Positions 31,792 through 44,320 of a stretch of DNA of 64,000 nt are shown here, piece after piece. Made by a program: the position numbers and the translations under genes. The stretch is from Prochlorococcus sp. AG-418-F08 (GTDB lineage Bacteria; Cyanobacteriota; Cyanobacteriia; PCC-6307; Cyanobiaceae): NCBI GenBank assembly GCA_003214295.1, contig QCLV01000002.1, positions 1-64,000 on the forward strand, in the 5' to 3' direction. Under the pieces are notes generated by a model. That model did not search any database and had not been told where the DNA came from. It saw only the letters and a program-made list of their open reading frames with translations. Positions within the stretch are counted from its first letter, which is position 1. Every line of letters starts with the position of its first letter.

Positions 31792-32388
31792 TTACTTTTG
31801 TTCAGCCATTTTTAGAAAATTACTAATTAATTTATGACCAAATTGTGTCAATACACTTTCAGGATGAAACTGTACACCATGTAAATGTTTATATTCTTTA
31901 TGCGAGATTGCCATAATAGTTGAGTCCTCTAAAGTCGCAGTTATATCGAAACAAGATGGTAATGAACTTGAATCAACTATAAGACTATGATATCTAGTTG
32001 CCACGAATGGAGTCTCGATATCTTTAAACAAACCTTTTTGATTATGAAATATTTTGGATGTCTTACCATGCATAAGTTCTTTCCCAACTACAACCTTACC
32101 TCCAAAAGCTTGGGCCAAAGCTTGATGCCCTAAACAAACTCCTAATGTCGGAATATCTTTAGATAGTTTTTTTAGTATTGGCAAACAAATTCCAGATTGA
32201 TCAGGATTACCAGGTCCTGGAGATAACAGGATGCCATTAGGATTTAATTTGACAATTTCTTCCAAAGTAATTTCATCATTTCTCTTAACTATTATTTCTC
32301 TAGTTATTTCATGCTCAAAAGAAAGTTCTCCTAAATATTGAACAAGGTTATATGTAAAACTATCGTAATTATCAATAACAAGAAACAT
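31792..32388 (-). CDS. pabA: Anthranilate/para-aminobenzoate synthase glutamine amidotransferase component
   Basis: DNYDSFTYNLVQYLGE, LSPGPGNPDQSG, GVCLGHQALAQAFGG, HGVQFHPES. Confidence 0.93.
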   Translation of the reverse strand: MFLVIDNYDSFTYNLVQYLGELSFEHEITREIIVKRNDEITLEEIVKLNPNGILLSPGPGNPDQSGICLPILKKLSKDIPTLGVCLGHQALAQAFGGKVVVGKELMHGKTSKIFHNQKGLFKDIETPFVATRYHSLIVDSSSLPSCFDITATLEDSTIMAISHKEYKHLHGVQFHPESVLTQFGHKLISNFLKMAEQK

Positions 32389-32390
32389 AT

Positions 32391-32810
32391 TTATATGGAT
32401 TCAAATAACAACTTTATTTTAGGAATAAAGACATATACAGCAATAATAACAGAATTAATGGAAGCTAATAACACTGCTCCTGCCGAAGTATCTTTTGAAA
32501 TTTTAGCTAAACTACTAAATTCTTTTTTCACTACTAAATCAACTATTGATTCAATAGATGTGTTTAATATTTCTAATATTAAAACAGACATAATTGTGGC
32601 AATCAAAATTACATAATTACTTTGACTAATTTGCAGTAAAAAACCAATCATTAAAATTGTAACTGCAAAAATTAATTGAATTTTAAAATTTCTTGAAGTT
32701 TTTAATACGTAACTAATTCCGCTAAAAGCATACTTAAAACTTTTTGATAAATTACTAGAAGTTTTGTATGATACTATTCTATTTTTGAAAGAGTTTATTT
32801 TTTTTTCCAT
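32391..32810 (-). CDS. dgkA: Diacylglycerol/undecaprenol kinase family protein
   Basis: Three TM segments with VLILEILNTSIESIVDLVVKKE...AKDTSAGAVLLASI-like motif. Confidence 0.88.
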   Translation of the reverse strand: MEKKINSFKNRIVSYKTSSNLSKSFKYAFSGISYVLKTSRNFKIQLIFAVTILMIGFLLQISQSNYVILIATIMSVLILEILNTSIESIVDLVVKKEFSSLAKISKDTSAGAVLLASINSVIIAVYVFIPKIKLLFESI

Positions 32811-32816
32811 AAATTT

Positions 32817-33356
32817 TTAATCTAATTGTTTAATTAAATATTCCTGAAAATTTAACATTTTTTCTAAATCAAGATCATTATTATGTTCCCATCCTAAAAG
32901 ATGTAAAAATCCATGACTAGCCAACCAAAGCATTTCTCTATAGATTGAATGTTTATATTCATAAGATTGCTCAATTGCCCTCTCTAATGAGATAAATATA
33001 TCTCCCAATTCTACATGATCTAAATTATTTAGAGATTCATCAGAAATTATTGGGAAAGATAGAACATCAGTTGGCCCATTTTTTTGCATCCACTTCTGAT
33101 TCATAAACGCAATTTCTTGATTAGATATTATCTGTAAACCTAATGAAAAAGATTTTTTTTCAAAAATGAAATTTGGCAATTTATAATCTTCTTTTTTTAA
33201 TATTATTTTTATCCAAGACAAAAAAACTTTCTCCCAAAAAATAGATTCAAAAATAAGCTTATTTTTAGAATCTTTTAACTTATTTGAAAATTGGGAAATT
33301 TCATTACATTTAAAAACCAAATCTAAATTTATTTCAGAAATAATTTTTCCTGTCAT
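32817..33356 (-). CDS. ybeY: Endoribonuclease YbeY
   Basis: [22 protein letters not shown]. Confidence 0.94.
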   Translation of the reverse strand: MTGKIISEINLDLVFKCNEISQFSNKLKDSKNKLIFESIFWEKVFLSWIKIILKKEDYKLPNFIFEKKSFSLGLQIISNQEIAFMNQKWMQKNGPTDVLSFPIISDESLNNLDHVELGDIFISLERAIEQSYEYKHSIYREMLWLASHGFLHLLGWEHNNDLDLEKMLNFQEYLIKQLD

Positions 33357-33362
33357 ACATTC

Positions 33363-33545
33363 TTATACAGGAATATTAGGCTTACCTAGTGTGGCTACAA
33401 GTATTAATATCCCAATTAAAACTAGAAAGGTTATTGAAAAATGAGAAATACTCTTTGAACCCTTCCTTACCATATTTCGCATAGCAAGCTTTATAAAGCT
33501 TGGAGGCGCAACTTTTTTTTCTATATTTTCGTTTTTATTTTTCAT
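33363..33545 (-). CDS. Small membrane protein (DUF3285-like)
   Basis: 60 aa ORF PSFIKLAMRNMVRKGSKSISHFSITFLVLIGILI between ybeY and prfB. Confidence 0.75.
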   Translation of the reverse strand: MKNKNENIEKKVAPPSFIKLAMRNMVRKGSKSISHFSITFLVLIGILILVATLGKPNIPV

Positions 33546-33548
33546 TAG

Positions 33549-34671
33549 TTATTCAATAGATTCGTTAGAAGAAATATTCATGCGTAATAATTCATGAATA
33601 AATGGTTCAAGTCCACCATCTAAAACACTATCTAAGTCGTTAGTCTCCTGCATAGTCCTGAGATCTTTTACCATTTGATAGGGATGGAAAACATAATTTC
33701 TTATTTGATTGCCCCATGCAGCTTCCACAATATCACCTTTAATATCAGCAACTTCTGCAGCTCGTTGTTCTTTAGCAATCACAAGTAGTTTAGACTTAAG
33801 AAGTAAGATAGCTTTTTCTTTATTTTGTAATTGAGATCTTTCTTGAGTACATCTTACTGAAATTCCTGAAGGCAAATGAACAACTCTTACCGCTGTTTCT
33901 ACTTTATTAACATTTTGTCCTCCAGCCCCACCGGATCTACTTGTTGTAATTTCTAAATCTTTTTCAGGTATATCAAGTGAAATATTGTCATCTAATTTTG
34001 GCATGACCTCTACCCCAGCAAAGCTGGTTTGTCTTTTACCATTAGCATTAAAAGGAGAAATTCTTACTAATCTATGAGTTCCTTTTTCATGTTGTAAATA
34101 TCCGTATGCATATTTTCCATCAATTTCAAAAGTTACACTCTTAATACCTGCTTCTTCTCCTTGAGATAATTCATTGATGATTAAACTCATTTGATTATTA
34201 TCAGCCCATCTTGTATACATTCTCAACAAAATCTCTACCCAATCCTGTGCATCTGTTCCACCAGCACCTGCGTTAATAGAAACTACTGCTCCTTCTTTAT
34301 CATATTCACCACATAATAATCTTTCAAATTCCCATTTATCTAAATTCTCTCTTAATTTCTTTAGACCCTGATTGGATTCCAAAATCATTTCCTCTTCTGG
34401 TTCTAAAGAATAAAGTTCAAGAGAGGCCTTAGCATCAGAAATAAAAGTTTTCCATTTATCCAACAATTCAAGTTGCGCCTTAACATCATCAAGGATTAAC
34501 ATTTGTTTTTTCGCTTCTTCTTGATGCTCCCAAAATTCAGGCTGAGCAGAAATTTGCTCTAACTCCCTCCTCTTCGCTTTTAATCTTGGAACGTCAAAGA
34601 CAATCCTGAGCATTACCCAGGCGCTCTGTTAGTTCTGAAAGATCTTTTTTGAAATCTGTAATATCTATCAA
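33549..34671 (-). CDS. prfB: Peptide chain release factor 2, expressed through a programmed +1 frameshift
   Basis: GGQ motif [19 protein letters not shown]; short upstream frame from TTG 34671 ([24 protein letters not shown]) ends at TGA 34596..34594, then +1 shift to [13 protein letters not shown]. Confidence 0.93.
34594..34599 (-). other. Programmed ribosomal frameshift site CUU-UGA in prfB (next base C)
   Basis: mRNA reads CAG GAU UGU CUU UGA CGU; skipping the first U of UGA restores the main frame as GAC GUU CCA. Confidence 0.9.
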
Positions 34672-34747
34672 AATAAGATTTAATCGTTATTTATAATCTA
34701 ACAGGGACTTTTGTTTAATAGTATAAACTAAGTATTATTTTAAAAAA

Positions 34748-35002
34748 ATGTCCAAAGTTGAAATTTATACTTGGCAATATTGCCCATTCTGTATTCGAGC
34801 AAAATCTCTACTCAAGAAAAAAAATATAAATTTTACAGAATATAAAATTGATGGCGATGAAGATAAAAGAGCATTGATGACTGAAAGAGCTGATGGTAGG
34901 AGAACATTACCACAAATTTTTATAGATAACGAGGGTATTGGAGGCTGCGACGATCTCTACACATTAGAAAATGAAAATAAATTAGACGCATTATTAAACT
35001 AG
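34748..35002 (+). CDS. grxC: Glutaredoxin 3
   Basis: [34 protein letters not shown]. Confidence 0.95.
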   Translation: MSKVEIYTWQYCPFCIRAKSLLKKKNINFTEYKIDGDEDKRALMTERADGRRTLPQIFIDNEGIGGCDDLYTLENENKLDALLN

Positions 35003-35007
35003 ATCTT

Positions 35008-35931
35008 ATGAAATTTCTATTCGTAATAGATCCAATAAAAAATATAAATCCCCTAAAAGATTCATCTGCTGCATTAATGCAAGCATCATCCAAAAAAAAT
35101 ATTGAAATCTGGAGTTGTACTCCTCAAGACCTTGAAGCTAGAGGCGATGAAGTATGGGCATCTTCCGTAAAAGTTGAAGTCAATCCGTGGATTTCTTTCA
35201 AAGAGAATGATTGCATCCCTCTCGCCAAATTTAATTGCATTTGGATGAGGAAAGATCCTCCTGTAAATGAGTCTTATTTGTATGCAACCCATCTTTTAGA
35301 AGTTGCCGAAAGAAAAGGAGTAAAAGTAGTTAACAAACCTTCATCATTAAGAGCGTGGAATGAAAAGCTAGGTGCTTTGAGATATAGTCACTTAATGGCA
35401 CCTACAATAGTAGCGAGTAAGGTAAAAGATCTTATGAATTTTGCAAATATAAACAATGAAGTGGTCATAAAACCTCTTGGAGGTAAAGGTGGGCAAGGTG
35501 TTATAAGGATAAATAAAAATTCACCAGGTATTAAATCAATAATAGAATTAATCACTTCCCAAGAAGAATTACCTGTTATGATGCAAAAATTTATTCCTGA
35601 AGTCATAGAGGGCGATAAAAGAATAATTATCGTAAATGGTGAAGCGATTGGATCTATAAATAGAATCCCTCAAGGAGGGGATTTTAGGAGTAATTTGGCA
35701 ATGGGAGGAAAGGCTGAACCAACATTATTAACAGAAAAAGAAAAAAGTATCTGTTCAGAGTTATCTCAACACTTTAAAGATGAAGGTTTATTTTTTGTCG
35801 GTATTGATGTAATAAATGGAATGCTTAGCGAAATTAATGTGACTAGTCCAACTGGTTTAAGAGAAATAGAAAATTTATCGAACAAGAATGTTTCAGAGGA
35901 AGTTATTGAAAAATTAGTGCAAATTATCTAG
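35008..35931 (+). CDS. gshB: Glutathione synthetase
   Basis: [46 protein letters not shown]. Confidence 0.96.
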   Translation: MKFLFVIDPIKNINPLKDSSAALMQASSKKNIEIWSCTPQDLEARGDEVWASSVKVEVNPWISFKENDCIPLAKFNCIWMRKDPPVNESYLYATHLLEVAERKGVKVVNKPSSLRAWNEKLGALRYSHLMAPTIVASKVKDLMNFANINNEVVIKPLGGKGGQGVIRINKNSPGIKSIIELITSQEELPVMMQKFIPEVIEGDKRIIIVNGEAIGSINRIPQGGDFRSNLAMGGKAEPTLLTEKEKSICSELSQHFKDEGLFFVGIDVINGMLSEINVTSPTGLREIENLSNKNVSEEVIEKLVQII

Positions 35932-37333
35932 GATTTTTAACGAAAAATATTTGTTTTACAATAGATTCAAATTTTAATTTAATCTCATCTATTTCTTTCT
36001 CTAAAACAGAACCAGAAACTATACCTGAACCGGCAGTAAATTCAATATTTTCTTCAATATATCTTGCTCCTCTTATTACTAAAAGAAATGAAGCATTTCC
36101 TGATGCATCAACCCAACCCATTGGAGAAGCATAATTTCCTCTAGGAAATGACTCAAGAGTGTTTATCCAATCTAATGCTGCATTTTTTGGGTATCCACAA
36201 ACAGCCGGAGATGGATGAAGGTTTTTAAGCAATTCAAAAGGACATATATTTTCAACTTTAGAGAAAATGAGTGTTTGCAAATGAGAAATATCTCCAAAAG
36301 AATTTACCTTAATATCACTTTTTTTATATTTTGTTATTTTTGAAACTTCTAAACATTTAATTAAATAATTTATTACATAATTATGTTCTTTTAAGTCTTT
36401 AGTACTTTTTAGGAGTTTCTTAAAATTTGAATTAGTTGAGATAGTTCCAGCAAGAGCCTCCAAAGTTAAATTAGGTTTAGTAAAAGAAAATAATTTTTCT
36501 GGAGATGCTCCAAACAAAATATCCTTACCATTTCTTTTCCAAACATATCTGCATGTATTAGGTTGATTCTTTTTTAATCTTTTTAAAATTTCTACTAAAT
36601 CTAATTTATTTTTTAGTTTTATTTTAATCCTATTAGCTAAAACTATTTTTCCGAGGATACCTTTCTCTACTAATTGAATTCCTCTATTGACTACTTTTTT
36701 CAAATTTACATTAGAAGTTTCTAAGGAGTTTAAGAAATCATCAATAATAGGGAAATCAAAACTAGTTTTTAAGCCAGATAATTTTATTAATTCTGAGCTA
36801 GAATTAATAACTTGATTTCTAATTGTCCATATTTCTTCAATTAATGTTCTTAATGATGATTTACCATCAACATGACCATTTATTCTTAACCAGCAATTCT
36901 TATCACTTTTAATAATTAATATTTTTGGTAAGATGGCTTCTAGACTGGGGACATCTGAAGAAAGATTATTATTCAAATTTTCAGAAAAAGAAAATAAATA
37001 AATTATTTTTGAAAGTGCAGAATTATCTTTTTCATTAGTCAAGTTAATTAAATTTTTAAAATTCTCAGAATTAAACTCATTTGCTACCTCGAATCTTTTT
37101 GGGCCATCCAAAGTAACATATTTACATTTCTCGAAAGCAATATATGAAATACCATCAGATTCCTCCCAAAATGAAGAAAACTGATATTTATTTATAAACA
37201 ATTCATATACTTGAAATAAATCAATAAAGGGTATCTCAACACAAATACTTACTAATCCAGAATTTTCCACTTTCTTATCGAAAGAGGAAAATACATCTTT
37301 TAAAAAATCTGTAAATTTTAAATCATTTTTCAT
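35924..37333 (-). CDS. menF: Isochorismate synthase
   Basis: [53 protein letters not shown]. Confidence 0.92.
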   Translation of the reverse strand: MKNDLKFTDFLKDVFSSFDKKVENSGLVSICVEIPFIDLFQVYELFINKYQFSSFWEESDGISYIAFEKCKYVTLDGPKRFEVANEFNSENFKNLINLTNEKDNSALSKIIYLFSFSENLNNNLSSDVPSLEAILPKILIIKSDKNCWLRINGHVDGKSSLRTLIEEIWTIRNQVINSSSELIKLSGLKTSFDFPIIDDFLNSLETSNVNLKKVVNRGIQLVEKGILGKIVLANRIKIKLKNKLDLVEILKRLKKNQPNTCRYVWKRNGKDILFGASPEKLFSFTKPNLTLEALAGTISTNSNFKKLLKSTKDLKEHNYVINYLIKCLEVSKITKYKKSDIKVNSFGDISHLQTLIFSKVENICPFELLKNLHPSPAVCGYPKNAALDWINTLESFPRGNYASPMGWVDASGNASFLLVIRGARYIEENIEFTAGSGIVSGSVLEKEIDEIKLKFESIVKQIFFVKNPR

Positions 37334-37433
37334 TACTTATTGAAAATAACTAAAAATCATGCAATAAAGTAAAAAATGTAACTCAATTTATAAACTACAT
37401 TTAATAATTAAAGAATTTGTATGTTAATTAAAA

Positions 37434-38348
37434 ATGGAAGAAAATAAAAAAAAATTATGGAAACAAGCAATAAAATGGCCTCTTTATTCTGTTGCAATTC
37501 TTCCAGTTTTTATTACAGGGGCTTATTTACTCAATCAATATGAAAAAGTAAAAATTTATAATTTGATTGCATTTACTTTAGCTGCAATATTGATATTACT
37601 TTGGGAAAATCTAACTAATGATTTATTCGACGCAGAAACAGGAATAGATGAATTTAAATTCCATTCAATTGTAAATCTTGTAAAAAATAAAAAAATAATT
37701 TTATTTATTGCGTATACATCTTTAGTTATTGGTTTATTAATAATATCAATTATTTCAGTATCAACAAGTATAAACATTTTAATTTTGGTAGCAGCTTGCT
37801 GCTTCTTAGGATATTTATATCAAGGACCTCCTTTTAGATTTGGCTATCAAGGCTTAGGAGAACCATTATGCTGGATTGCATTTGGACCTTTTGCTTACTC
37901 CGCTATCTTGATTGCTTTAAATCCGTCTAATATTTATTTCGAAGATATTCCATGGAAAGTTTCTTTATTACTTGGTTCAGGACCCTCATTGGCAACAACT
38001 CTTGTATTATTTTGTTCCCATTTTCATCAAATTTCTGAAGATAAAAAGCATGGAAAAAAATCACCTCTAGTTCGCTTAGGAGCAAAAAAAGGTTCTCAAT
38101 TTGTGCCTTGGATAATTTTTACAATATATATTTTTCAACTTTTAACTATATTTACCGGATTTATTCCAGTTTTTTGTATCTTTTATTTGATTAGTTTTCC
38201 ACAAGCTATAAAGCTTATAAATTTATTAAACTCTTCATATAACAACCCTTCAAAAATAAAAAATGGCAAATTCGTGGCAATAAAATTTCAAACTCTTAAT
38301 GGAGTTGGCTTAACTATTGGATTAATATTTAATTATTTGATTAAGTAA
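37434..38348 (+). CDS. menA: 1,4-dihydroxy-2-naphthoate phytyltransferase (UbiA family)
   Basis: WENLTNDLFDAETGID, GYLYQGPPFRFGYQGLGEP. Confidence 0.93.
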   Translation: MEENKKKLWKQAIKWPLYSVAILPVFITGAYLLNQYEKVKIYNLIAFTLAAILILLWENLTNDLFDAETGIDEFKFHSIVNLVKNKKIILFIAYTSLVIGLLIISIISVSTSINILILVAACCFLGYLYQGPPFRFGYQGLGEPLCWIAFGPFAYSAILIALNPSNIYFEDIPWKVSLLLGSGPSLATTLVLFCSHFHQISEDKKHGKKSPLVRLGAKKGSQFVPWIIFTIYIFQLLTIFTGFIPVFCIFYLISFPQAIKLINLLNSSYNNPSKIKNGKFVAIKFQTLNGVGLTIGLIFNYLIK

Positions 38349-39313
38349 TGAACTTAATATTTAAAAAAAAATCTTATAAATTTGTGTTATCCACAAAAGT
38401 AAAAAATTCCAAAACCACTTACCTTACAAAATCGGGTTGGATAATTAAATTAACAAGTAATGATAAAAAAATTGGGTTTGGGGAAGTTTCACCGCTTTTA
38501 GAAGACGAATTAAAAAACTGTGCAAAACAATTAAATATGATTCCTGAGCATGTAAAAGTATTTAATTTATTTGAACAAATAAATATTTTTCACCCATGCA
38601 TTCAATCTGCAATAAATTCAGCTTTAGCAGAGATAAATGGGAAAATCATTTTTAAAGACAACTATTACTTCGATGAAATTGATAAAACAGCAATACTTTT
38701 AAATTCTGAAAATGTAATTTCAGATCTAAATGAAATTAAAAAAAAACAATCTAATATTGGAAAATCAGTAACTATAAAATGGAAAGTAGGATTAAAAAAA
38801 AACCATGAGGAAGAAGCAATTTTAGAAGAAATTTTAAGCCAAATAGATAATAATATTAAGTTAAGATTGGATGCTAATGGTTCTTGGGGAAGAAAAATAG
38901 CTAATAGATGGGCTGATATTTTGAAAGATAACAAAAATATAGATTGGTTAGAACAACCTCTCTGCTTTGATGATCTTGATGGGCTTAATGATCTCAACAA
39001 AAAAATTCCAATAGCCCTAGACGAATCACTGTTAAAATTTCCAACTTTGATTGATGAATGGGAGGGTTGGCAAATTCGAAGGCCTTCTCAAGAAAATAAT
39101 CCAGTTAAGCTTTTAAGAGAATTAGAAAATAAAAAAGCTTTAATATCCATAAGTACCTCATTTGAAACTGGAATAGGAAGGAGATGGCTTTATCATTTAT
39201 CGTCTCTACAATTACAAGGACCAACTCCAAAAGTTCCTGGTTTGGCAATAAATAAATTTCCTAATTCGTTTCTATTTTTAAATGATGCAAAAAAGATATG
39301 GGATCAACTATGA
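38348..39313 (+). CDS. menC: o-Succinylbenzoate synthase
   Basis: Enolase-superfamily pattern IKWKVG, LRLDANGSW, LEQPL, ALDESL; men context. Confidence 0.9.
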   Translation: MNLIFKKKSYKFVLSTKVKNSKTTYLTKSGWIIKLTSNDKKIGFGEVSPLLEDELKNCAKQLNMIPEHVKVFNLFEQINIFHPCIQSAINSALAEINGKIIFKDNYYFDEIDKTAILLNSENVISDLNEIKKKQSNIGKSVTIKWKVGLKKNHEEEAILEEILSQIDNNIKLRLDANGSWGRKIANRWADILKDNKNIDWLEQPLCFDDLDGLNDLNKKIPIALDESLLKFPTLIDEWEGWQIRRPSQENNPVKLLRELENKKALISISTSFETGIGRRWLYHLSSLQLQGPTPKVPGLAINKFPNSFLFLNDAKKIWDQL

Positions 39314-40491
39314 AAAATAAAATTCATATTATTGAAGTTGAAAATAATGAAAATAAGTCTGTAGAGAAAATTATTAAAAAAATTAGAGAGAATAAAATTA
39401 TTTATGTAAAAAACAAATTTTATGAAAACGAAGATGTATTAGATTCAATTAATGCAAATGGACCAGCAATCATATTAAACAGTAGTGGGAGTTCTGGAAA
39501 ACCGAGACAATGTTTTCACCATATAAATAATCTTAAATTATCTGCAGCTGCATCAGGTCAATGGCTTATAGAGCAAGGATTTGAATTACAAAACTGCTTG
39601 ATTTTAAATACTTTACCCCTGAACCATATAAGTGGATTAATGCCAATTTTTAGAAGTCAAACTTGGGGATGTGATTGTATTAATATTTCTCCGAATTTAA
39701 TAAAAAAAACTAGAGAACTTTTGCTTTTTACAAAAAAATCTAAAAAAAATAAAAAACACTTAATTACGTCATTAGTACCTACACAATTACAAAGACTTTT
39801 AGCTCAAAAAGATGGTATTAGTTGGCTAAAAATTTTTGATCTAATTTGGGTAGGCGGAGCCTCAATTTCAGGCGAAACTGCAGAACAATGTATAAAAGAA
39901 AAAATAAAATTAGCACCTTGTTACGGCTCAACTGAAACCGCAGCAATGGTTACGAGTTTAAAACCAAAAGAATTCTTAATGGGTTTTAAAAATGTAGGAG
40001 AAATACTACCTGATACAGAAATAAGAATCAACGCACAAGGATTAATCGAGATAAAATCAGCCAGAATTGGAATCGAAATATTAGAGTCTTCAAAAACTGA
40101 AAATTTCAAAAATAAAAATGGGTGGTGGCAAACTGGTGATTTAGGTGAAATTAATCAAATCAATAATTCTTTATATTTAAAATTTCTTGGAAGAAGTGAT
40201 AAGGCTTTTAATTCAGGAGGAGAAATCGTTTTCCCAGAAGTAATTGAAGCTCGATTAAATAATTTCATTATGAAAGAAAATATCCCAATTAATAAATTCA
40301 ATATTTCAAAAGTATCCGACAAATTATGGGAAAATAAAATCAAAATAGTTATTGAATTTAAAGAACTTACAAATCATAAAAATATTGAAACTTCATTAAA
40401 TTTATTAAAAAAATTTTCTCGAAGTTGGCCCAAACATGAAAAACCTGAAAAGTGGATTATTAAAAAAAAAATACCAGTAAAGAAAAAATAA
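39298..40491 (+). CDS. menE: o-Succinylbenzoate-CoA ligase (AMP-binding)
   Basis: NSSGSSGKPRQ, YGSTETAAM, WWQTGDLGEI; men context. Confidence 0.9.
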   Translation: MGSTMKNKIHIIEVENNENKSVEKIIKKIRENKIIYVKNKFYENEDVLDSINANGPAIILNSSGSSGKPRQCFHHINNLKLSAAASGQWLIEQGFELQNCLILNTLPLNHISGLMPIFRSQTWGCDCINISPNLIKKTRELLLFTKKSKKNKKHLITSLVPTQLQRLLAQKDGISWLKIFDLIWVGGASISGETAEQCIKEKIKLAPCYGSTETAAMVTSLKPKEFLMGFKNVGEILPDTEIRINAQGLIEIKSARIGIEILESSKTENFKNKNGWWQTGDLGEINQINNSLYLKFLGRSDKAFNSGGEIVFPEVIEARLNNFIMKENIPINKFNISKVSDKLWENKIKIVIEFKELTNHKNIETSLNLLKKFSRSWPKHEKPEKWIIKKKIPVKKK

Positions 40492-40514
40492 ACTATAAAT
40501 TTAAAAAATAATAA

Positions 40515-40967
<453 letters not shown>

Positions 40968-40976
40968 TTAAAGAAC

Positions 40977-42164
40977 TTATCTATCAACAGATCCCATAAT
41001 GACATCTATTGAGCCAAGGATTGCCATAATATCGGCAATTTTGGCACCTTTGAGAATATGAGGCAATATTTGTAGATTATTTAGATCAGCTGCTCTGATT
41101 TTAAATCTCCATGGGGTAACTTCATTATTTCCTTGAATAAATACACCTATTTCTCCTTTACCAGACTCTAATCTTGTATACAATTCTCCGTTGGGAATTT
41201 TAAAAGTTGGGGCAACCTTCTTAGCTACATATTGATAGTCAATACCAAATATTTCACTTTTCTTATCTTCAGTCGCCATTCTTTGGGCTTCTAAATTTTC
41301 TGTTGGACCCCCTGGAATCATTTTGCATGCTTGGCGAATGATGCTTAGTGATTGTCTCATCTCTTCAACTCTTACTCGATATCTCGCATAACAATCCCCC
41401 TCTTTTTCTGAAGCAATCTTCCAATCAAAATCGTTATAACATTCATAACTATCGACTTTCCTTAAATCCCAGGAAACTCCAGAAGCTCTCAACATTGGGC
41501 CAGACAAAGACCAATTAATTGCCTGGTCTCTTTGTATTGTTCCAAGACCTTCAATTCTTTTTCTAAAAATTGGATTATTTGTGATTAATTTTTCGTATTC
41601 ATCTATTTTAGGACCGAACCAATCACAAAAATCTATACATTTTTCTAACCATCCATATGGAAGATCACATGCGACACCACCAATCCTAAAGAAATTATTA
41701 TTTATGAGCCTTTGTCCAGTAGCAGCTTCCCAAAGATCATAAATCATTTCTCTTTCTCTAAAAATATAGAAAAATGGAGTTTGAGCTCCTACGTCTGCTA
41801 AAAAGGGGCCGAGCCATAAAAGATGATTAGCAATACGATTTAGTTCCAGCATAAGAACTCTGATGTAACTTGCTCTTTTAGGAACTGGAATATTAGCTAA
41901 TCTTTCAGGAGCATTTACTACAATAGCTTCATAAAACATCCCTGCTGCATAATCCATTCTGCTTACATAAGGGACATACATGACATTTGTCCTATTTTCA
42001 GCTATTTTTTCCATTCCTCTATGTAAATATCCAATTACCGGCTCACAATCAATGACATTCTCACCATCAAGAGTTACAACTAACCTTAAAACCCCATGCA
42101 TTGAGGGATGGTGAGGGCCGAAATTGACCACCATTGGTTCTGTTCTAGTCTCTAGCTGAGCCAT
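40977..42164 (-). CDS. ndhH: NAD(P)H-quinone oxidoreductase subunit H
   Basis: [36 protein letters not shown]. Confidence 0.97.
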   Translation of the reverse strand: MAQLETRTEPMVVNFGPHHPSMHGVLRLVVTLDGENVIDCEPVIGYLHRGMEKIAENRTNVMYVPYVSRMDYAAGMFYEAIVVNAPERLANIPVPKRASYIRVLMLELNRIANHLLWLGPFLADVGAQTPFFYIFREREMIYDLWEAATGQRLINNNFFRIGGVACDLPYGWLEKCIDFCDWFGPKIDEYEKLITNNPIFRKRIEGLGTIQRDQAINWSLSGPMLRASGVSWDLRKVDSYECYNDFDWKIASEKEGDCYARYRVRVEEMRQSLSIIRQACKMIPGGPTENLEAQRMATEDKKSEIFGIDYQYVAKKVAPTFKIPNGELYTRLESGKGEIGVFIQGNNEVTPWRFKIRAADLNNLQILPHILKGAKIADIMAILGSIDVIMGSVDR

Positions 42165-42202
42165 TCGAAATTTAACTTCTAAATAAATCTTAGTCGAAAG
42201 TT

Positions 42203-43111
42203 ATGCAAACTGACCTATCTGATTCATCTTTGTTCAATCATAAATCAGTTATGACAGATGAGATTATGTCCTCATTAGAGCATTACCCATTAATACATAA
42301 CAACCAACTTAAAGGAATAGACGCAACTTTAGGGGGAGGAGGGCATTCCTATCATTTATTGAAAAAATATTCGGATTTAAATATAATTGGACTTGATCAA
42401 GATCCATTTGCGAGAAAATCAGCATCAATAAAGCTTGATGAATTTAAAAATAGGATTGATATAAGGGCTTCAAATTTTGCAGATTTTGTACCAAAAGAAA
42501 AAGTTTCTTTTGTAATTGCAGATCTTGGAGTAAATAGTAACCAAATTGATAACCCTAAAAGAGGATTTAGTTTCCAAAAAGATGGTCCACTTGATATGCG
42601 CATGAATCCTCTTCTGGAGGTTGATGCAGAGAAATTAATTGAGGATTTAAATGAAAAAGATCTAGCTAACCTGATTTATAAATATGGAGATGAGAGATTA
42701 TCGAGAAAAATTGCTAGGAAAATAAAAATGGATTTGAAGGAAAATGGGAAATATTCTGGGACAAAAGAGTTAGCTTATTCTATTGCAGGCTGCTTCCCAC
42801 CAAAACAAAGATATAAAAAAATACACCCAGCAACAAGAACATTTCAAGCACTAAGAATTGCTGTTAATAAAGAAATTGAAGTATTAGAAAAATTTTTGCA
42901 CGTTGCTCCTGAATGGCTTTTGCCAGGGGGTATTATCTCTATTATTAGTTTTCATTCCCTTGAGGATAGATTAGTTAAAAGTTCTTTTAAGAATGATAAA
43001 AGACTAAAAAACCTGACAAAAAAACCAATTACTCCTTCCGAACAAGAAGTCGAAGTAAATAGAAGAGCTAGAAGTGGAAAATTAAGAATTGCTCAATTAA
43101 GAAGCCAATAA
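42203..43111 (+). CDS. rsmH: 16S rRNA (cytosine-N4)-methyltransferase RsmH/MraW
   Basis: DATLGGGGHSYHLL, ADLGVNSNQID, RGFSFQKDGPLDMRM, HPATRTFQALRIAVN. Confidence 0.96.
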   Translation: MQTDLSDSSLFNHKSVMTDEIMSSLEHYPLIHNNQLKGIDATLGGGGHSYHLLKKYSDLNIIGLDQDPFARKSASIKLDEFKNRIDIRASNFADFVPKEKVSFVIADLGVNSNQIDNPKRGFSFQKDGPLDMRMNPLLEVDAEKLIEDLNEKDLANLIYKYGDERLSRKIARKIKMDLKENGKYSGTKELAYSIAGCFPPKQRYKKIHPATRTFQALRIAVNKEIEVLEKFLHVAPEWLLPGGIISIISFHSLEDRLVKSSFKNDKRLKNLTKKPITPSEQEVEVNRRARSGKLRIAQLRSQ

Positions 43112-43114
43112 TTT

Positions 43115-44260
43115 TTAACGTAATGATTTGATTGTATTTGTAAGAATATGAATTGCTTCTTTTATCTCTTTTGAATTAGTGCTTAATCCAATACTTAACC
43201 TTATTGAAGATTCTGCTTCTTTAAAAGATCTACCTAAGGCAAGTAAAACATGAGAAGGTTCACCATTACTGCATGCAGATCCACTAGAACAAATTATTTT
43301 GGATTTTAAAACTCTATGAAACTTTGCTCCGTTTAAATCCAATACAGATAAATTCAAATTGTGAGGTAACCTTTTTTTCATGGAGCCATTAATTAATAAA
43401 CCAGAATTATTTTCAAACAAACCCTCTAAAAGGTTATTTCTATGCAAAAGCAATTTCTCAGCATTCTTTTTTTGATTAAGAACAGCTATCTCTATTGCCT
43501 TAGCGAATCCCACTACTAAAGGGAGAGGTAATGTTCCAGATCTTAGACCATATTCCTGACCTCCTCCCACAATTAAAGGTTCCAAATTAATTTCTTCATC
43601 AATCAAAAGCAGTCCTATCCCTTTGGGACCATAAATTTTATGGGAACTTATCGTTATCATATTTATATTTAATAAAAGATCGTTTAACTCGATATACCCT
43701 AAACATTGTGCAAAATCAGAGTGAAAAGTTATTCCTCTCAAATTACATATCTTTGAAATATTCTCTATGGGCTGAATAACTCCTATTTCATTATTTGCCA
43801 TCATGACACTCACCATAAATGTATCTTCTCTAATGTTCTTTGTGAACTTTTCTTCTGAAATTAAACCATCTTTTTCTGGAGTAATTTCTGTAACCATAAA
43901 TCCCTCTTTTTTTAGTTGTTTTAAAGGTTCAAGTACAGCTTTATGCTCTGTTTTTAAGGTAATAATATGTCCATATTTACCTGTTTTTTTATAGTAATTT
44001 CTGGCAAACCCTAATAAGGCTAAGTTATTAGATTCTGTTGCCCCACTTGTAAAAATAACTTTTTTATTCTTAAGAAATAAATTTTGTTCTATTTTTTCTC
44101 TTGAGGCTTCCAATATGGCGCTTGCATTAATACCCGCCAAATTAGATTTACTTGATGGGTTAGAAAATATCTCACTCCAAAAAGGTTTCATAGAATCAAC
44201 AACATCTTGAGAGCAAGGAGTCGAAGATTGATAGTCTAGTAGTATGGGAGTTGATAACAT
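43115..44260 (-). CDS. Cysteine desulfurase (NifS/IscS family)
   Basis: LDYQSSTPC, FTSGATESNN, SSHKIYGPKGIG, CSSGSACSNG. Confidence 0.93.
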   Translation of the reverse strand: MLSTPILLDYQSSTPCSQDVVDSMKPFWSEIFSNPSSKSNLAGINASAILEASREKIEQNLFLKNKKVIFTSGATESNNLALLGFARNYYKKTGKYGHIITLKTEHKAVLEPLKQLKKEGFMVTEITPEKDGLISEEKFTKNIREDTFMVSVMMANNEIGVIQPIENISKICNLRGITFHSDFAQCLGYIELNDLLLNINMITISSHKIYGPKGIGLLLIDEEINLEPLIVGGGQEYGLRSGTLPLPLVVGFAKAIEIAVLNQKKNAEKLLLHRNNLLEGLFENNSGLLINGSMKKRLPHNLNLSVLDLNGAKFHRVLKSKIICSSGSACSNGEPSHVLLALGRSFKEAESSIRLSIGLSTNSKEIKEAIHILTNTIKSLR

Positions 44261-44320
44261 TTTATTTAGTATATAAAATTCTCATTATTACTAGAAAATC
44301 AAATTTAATAATTTTAAAAA

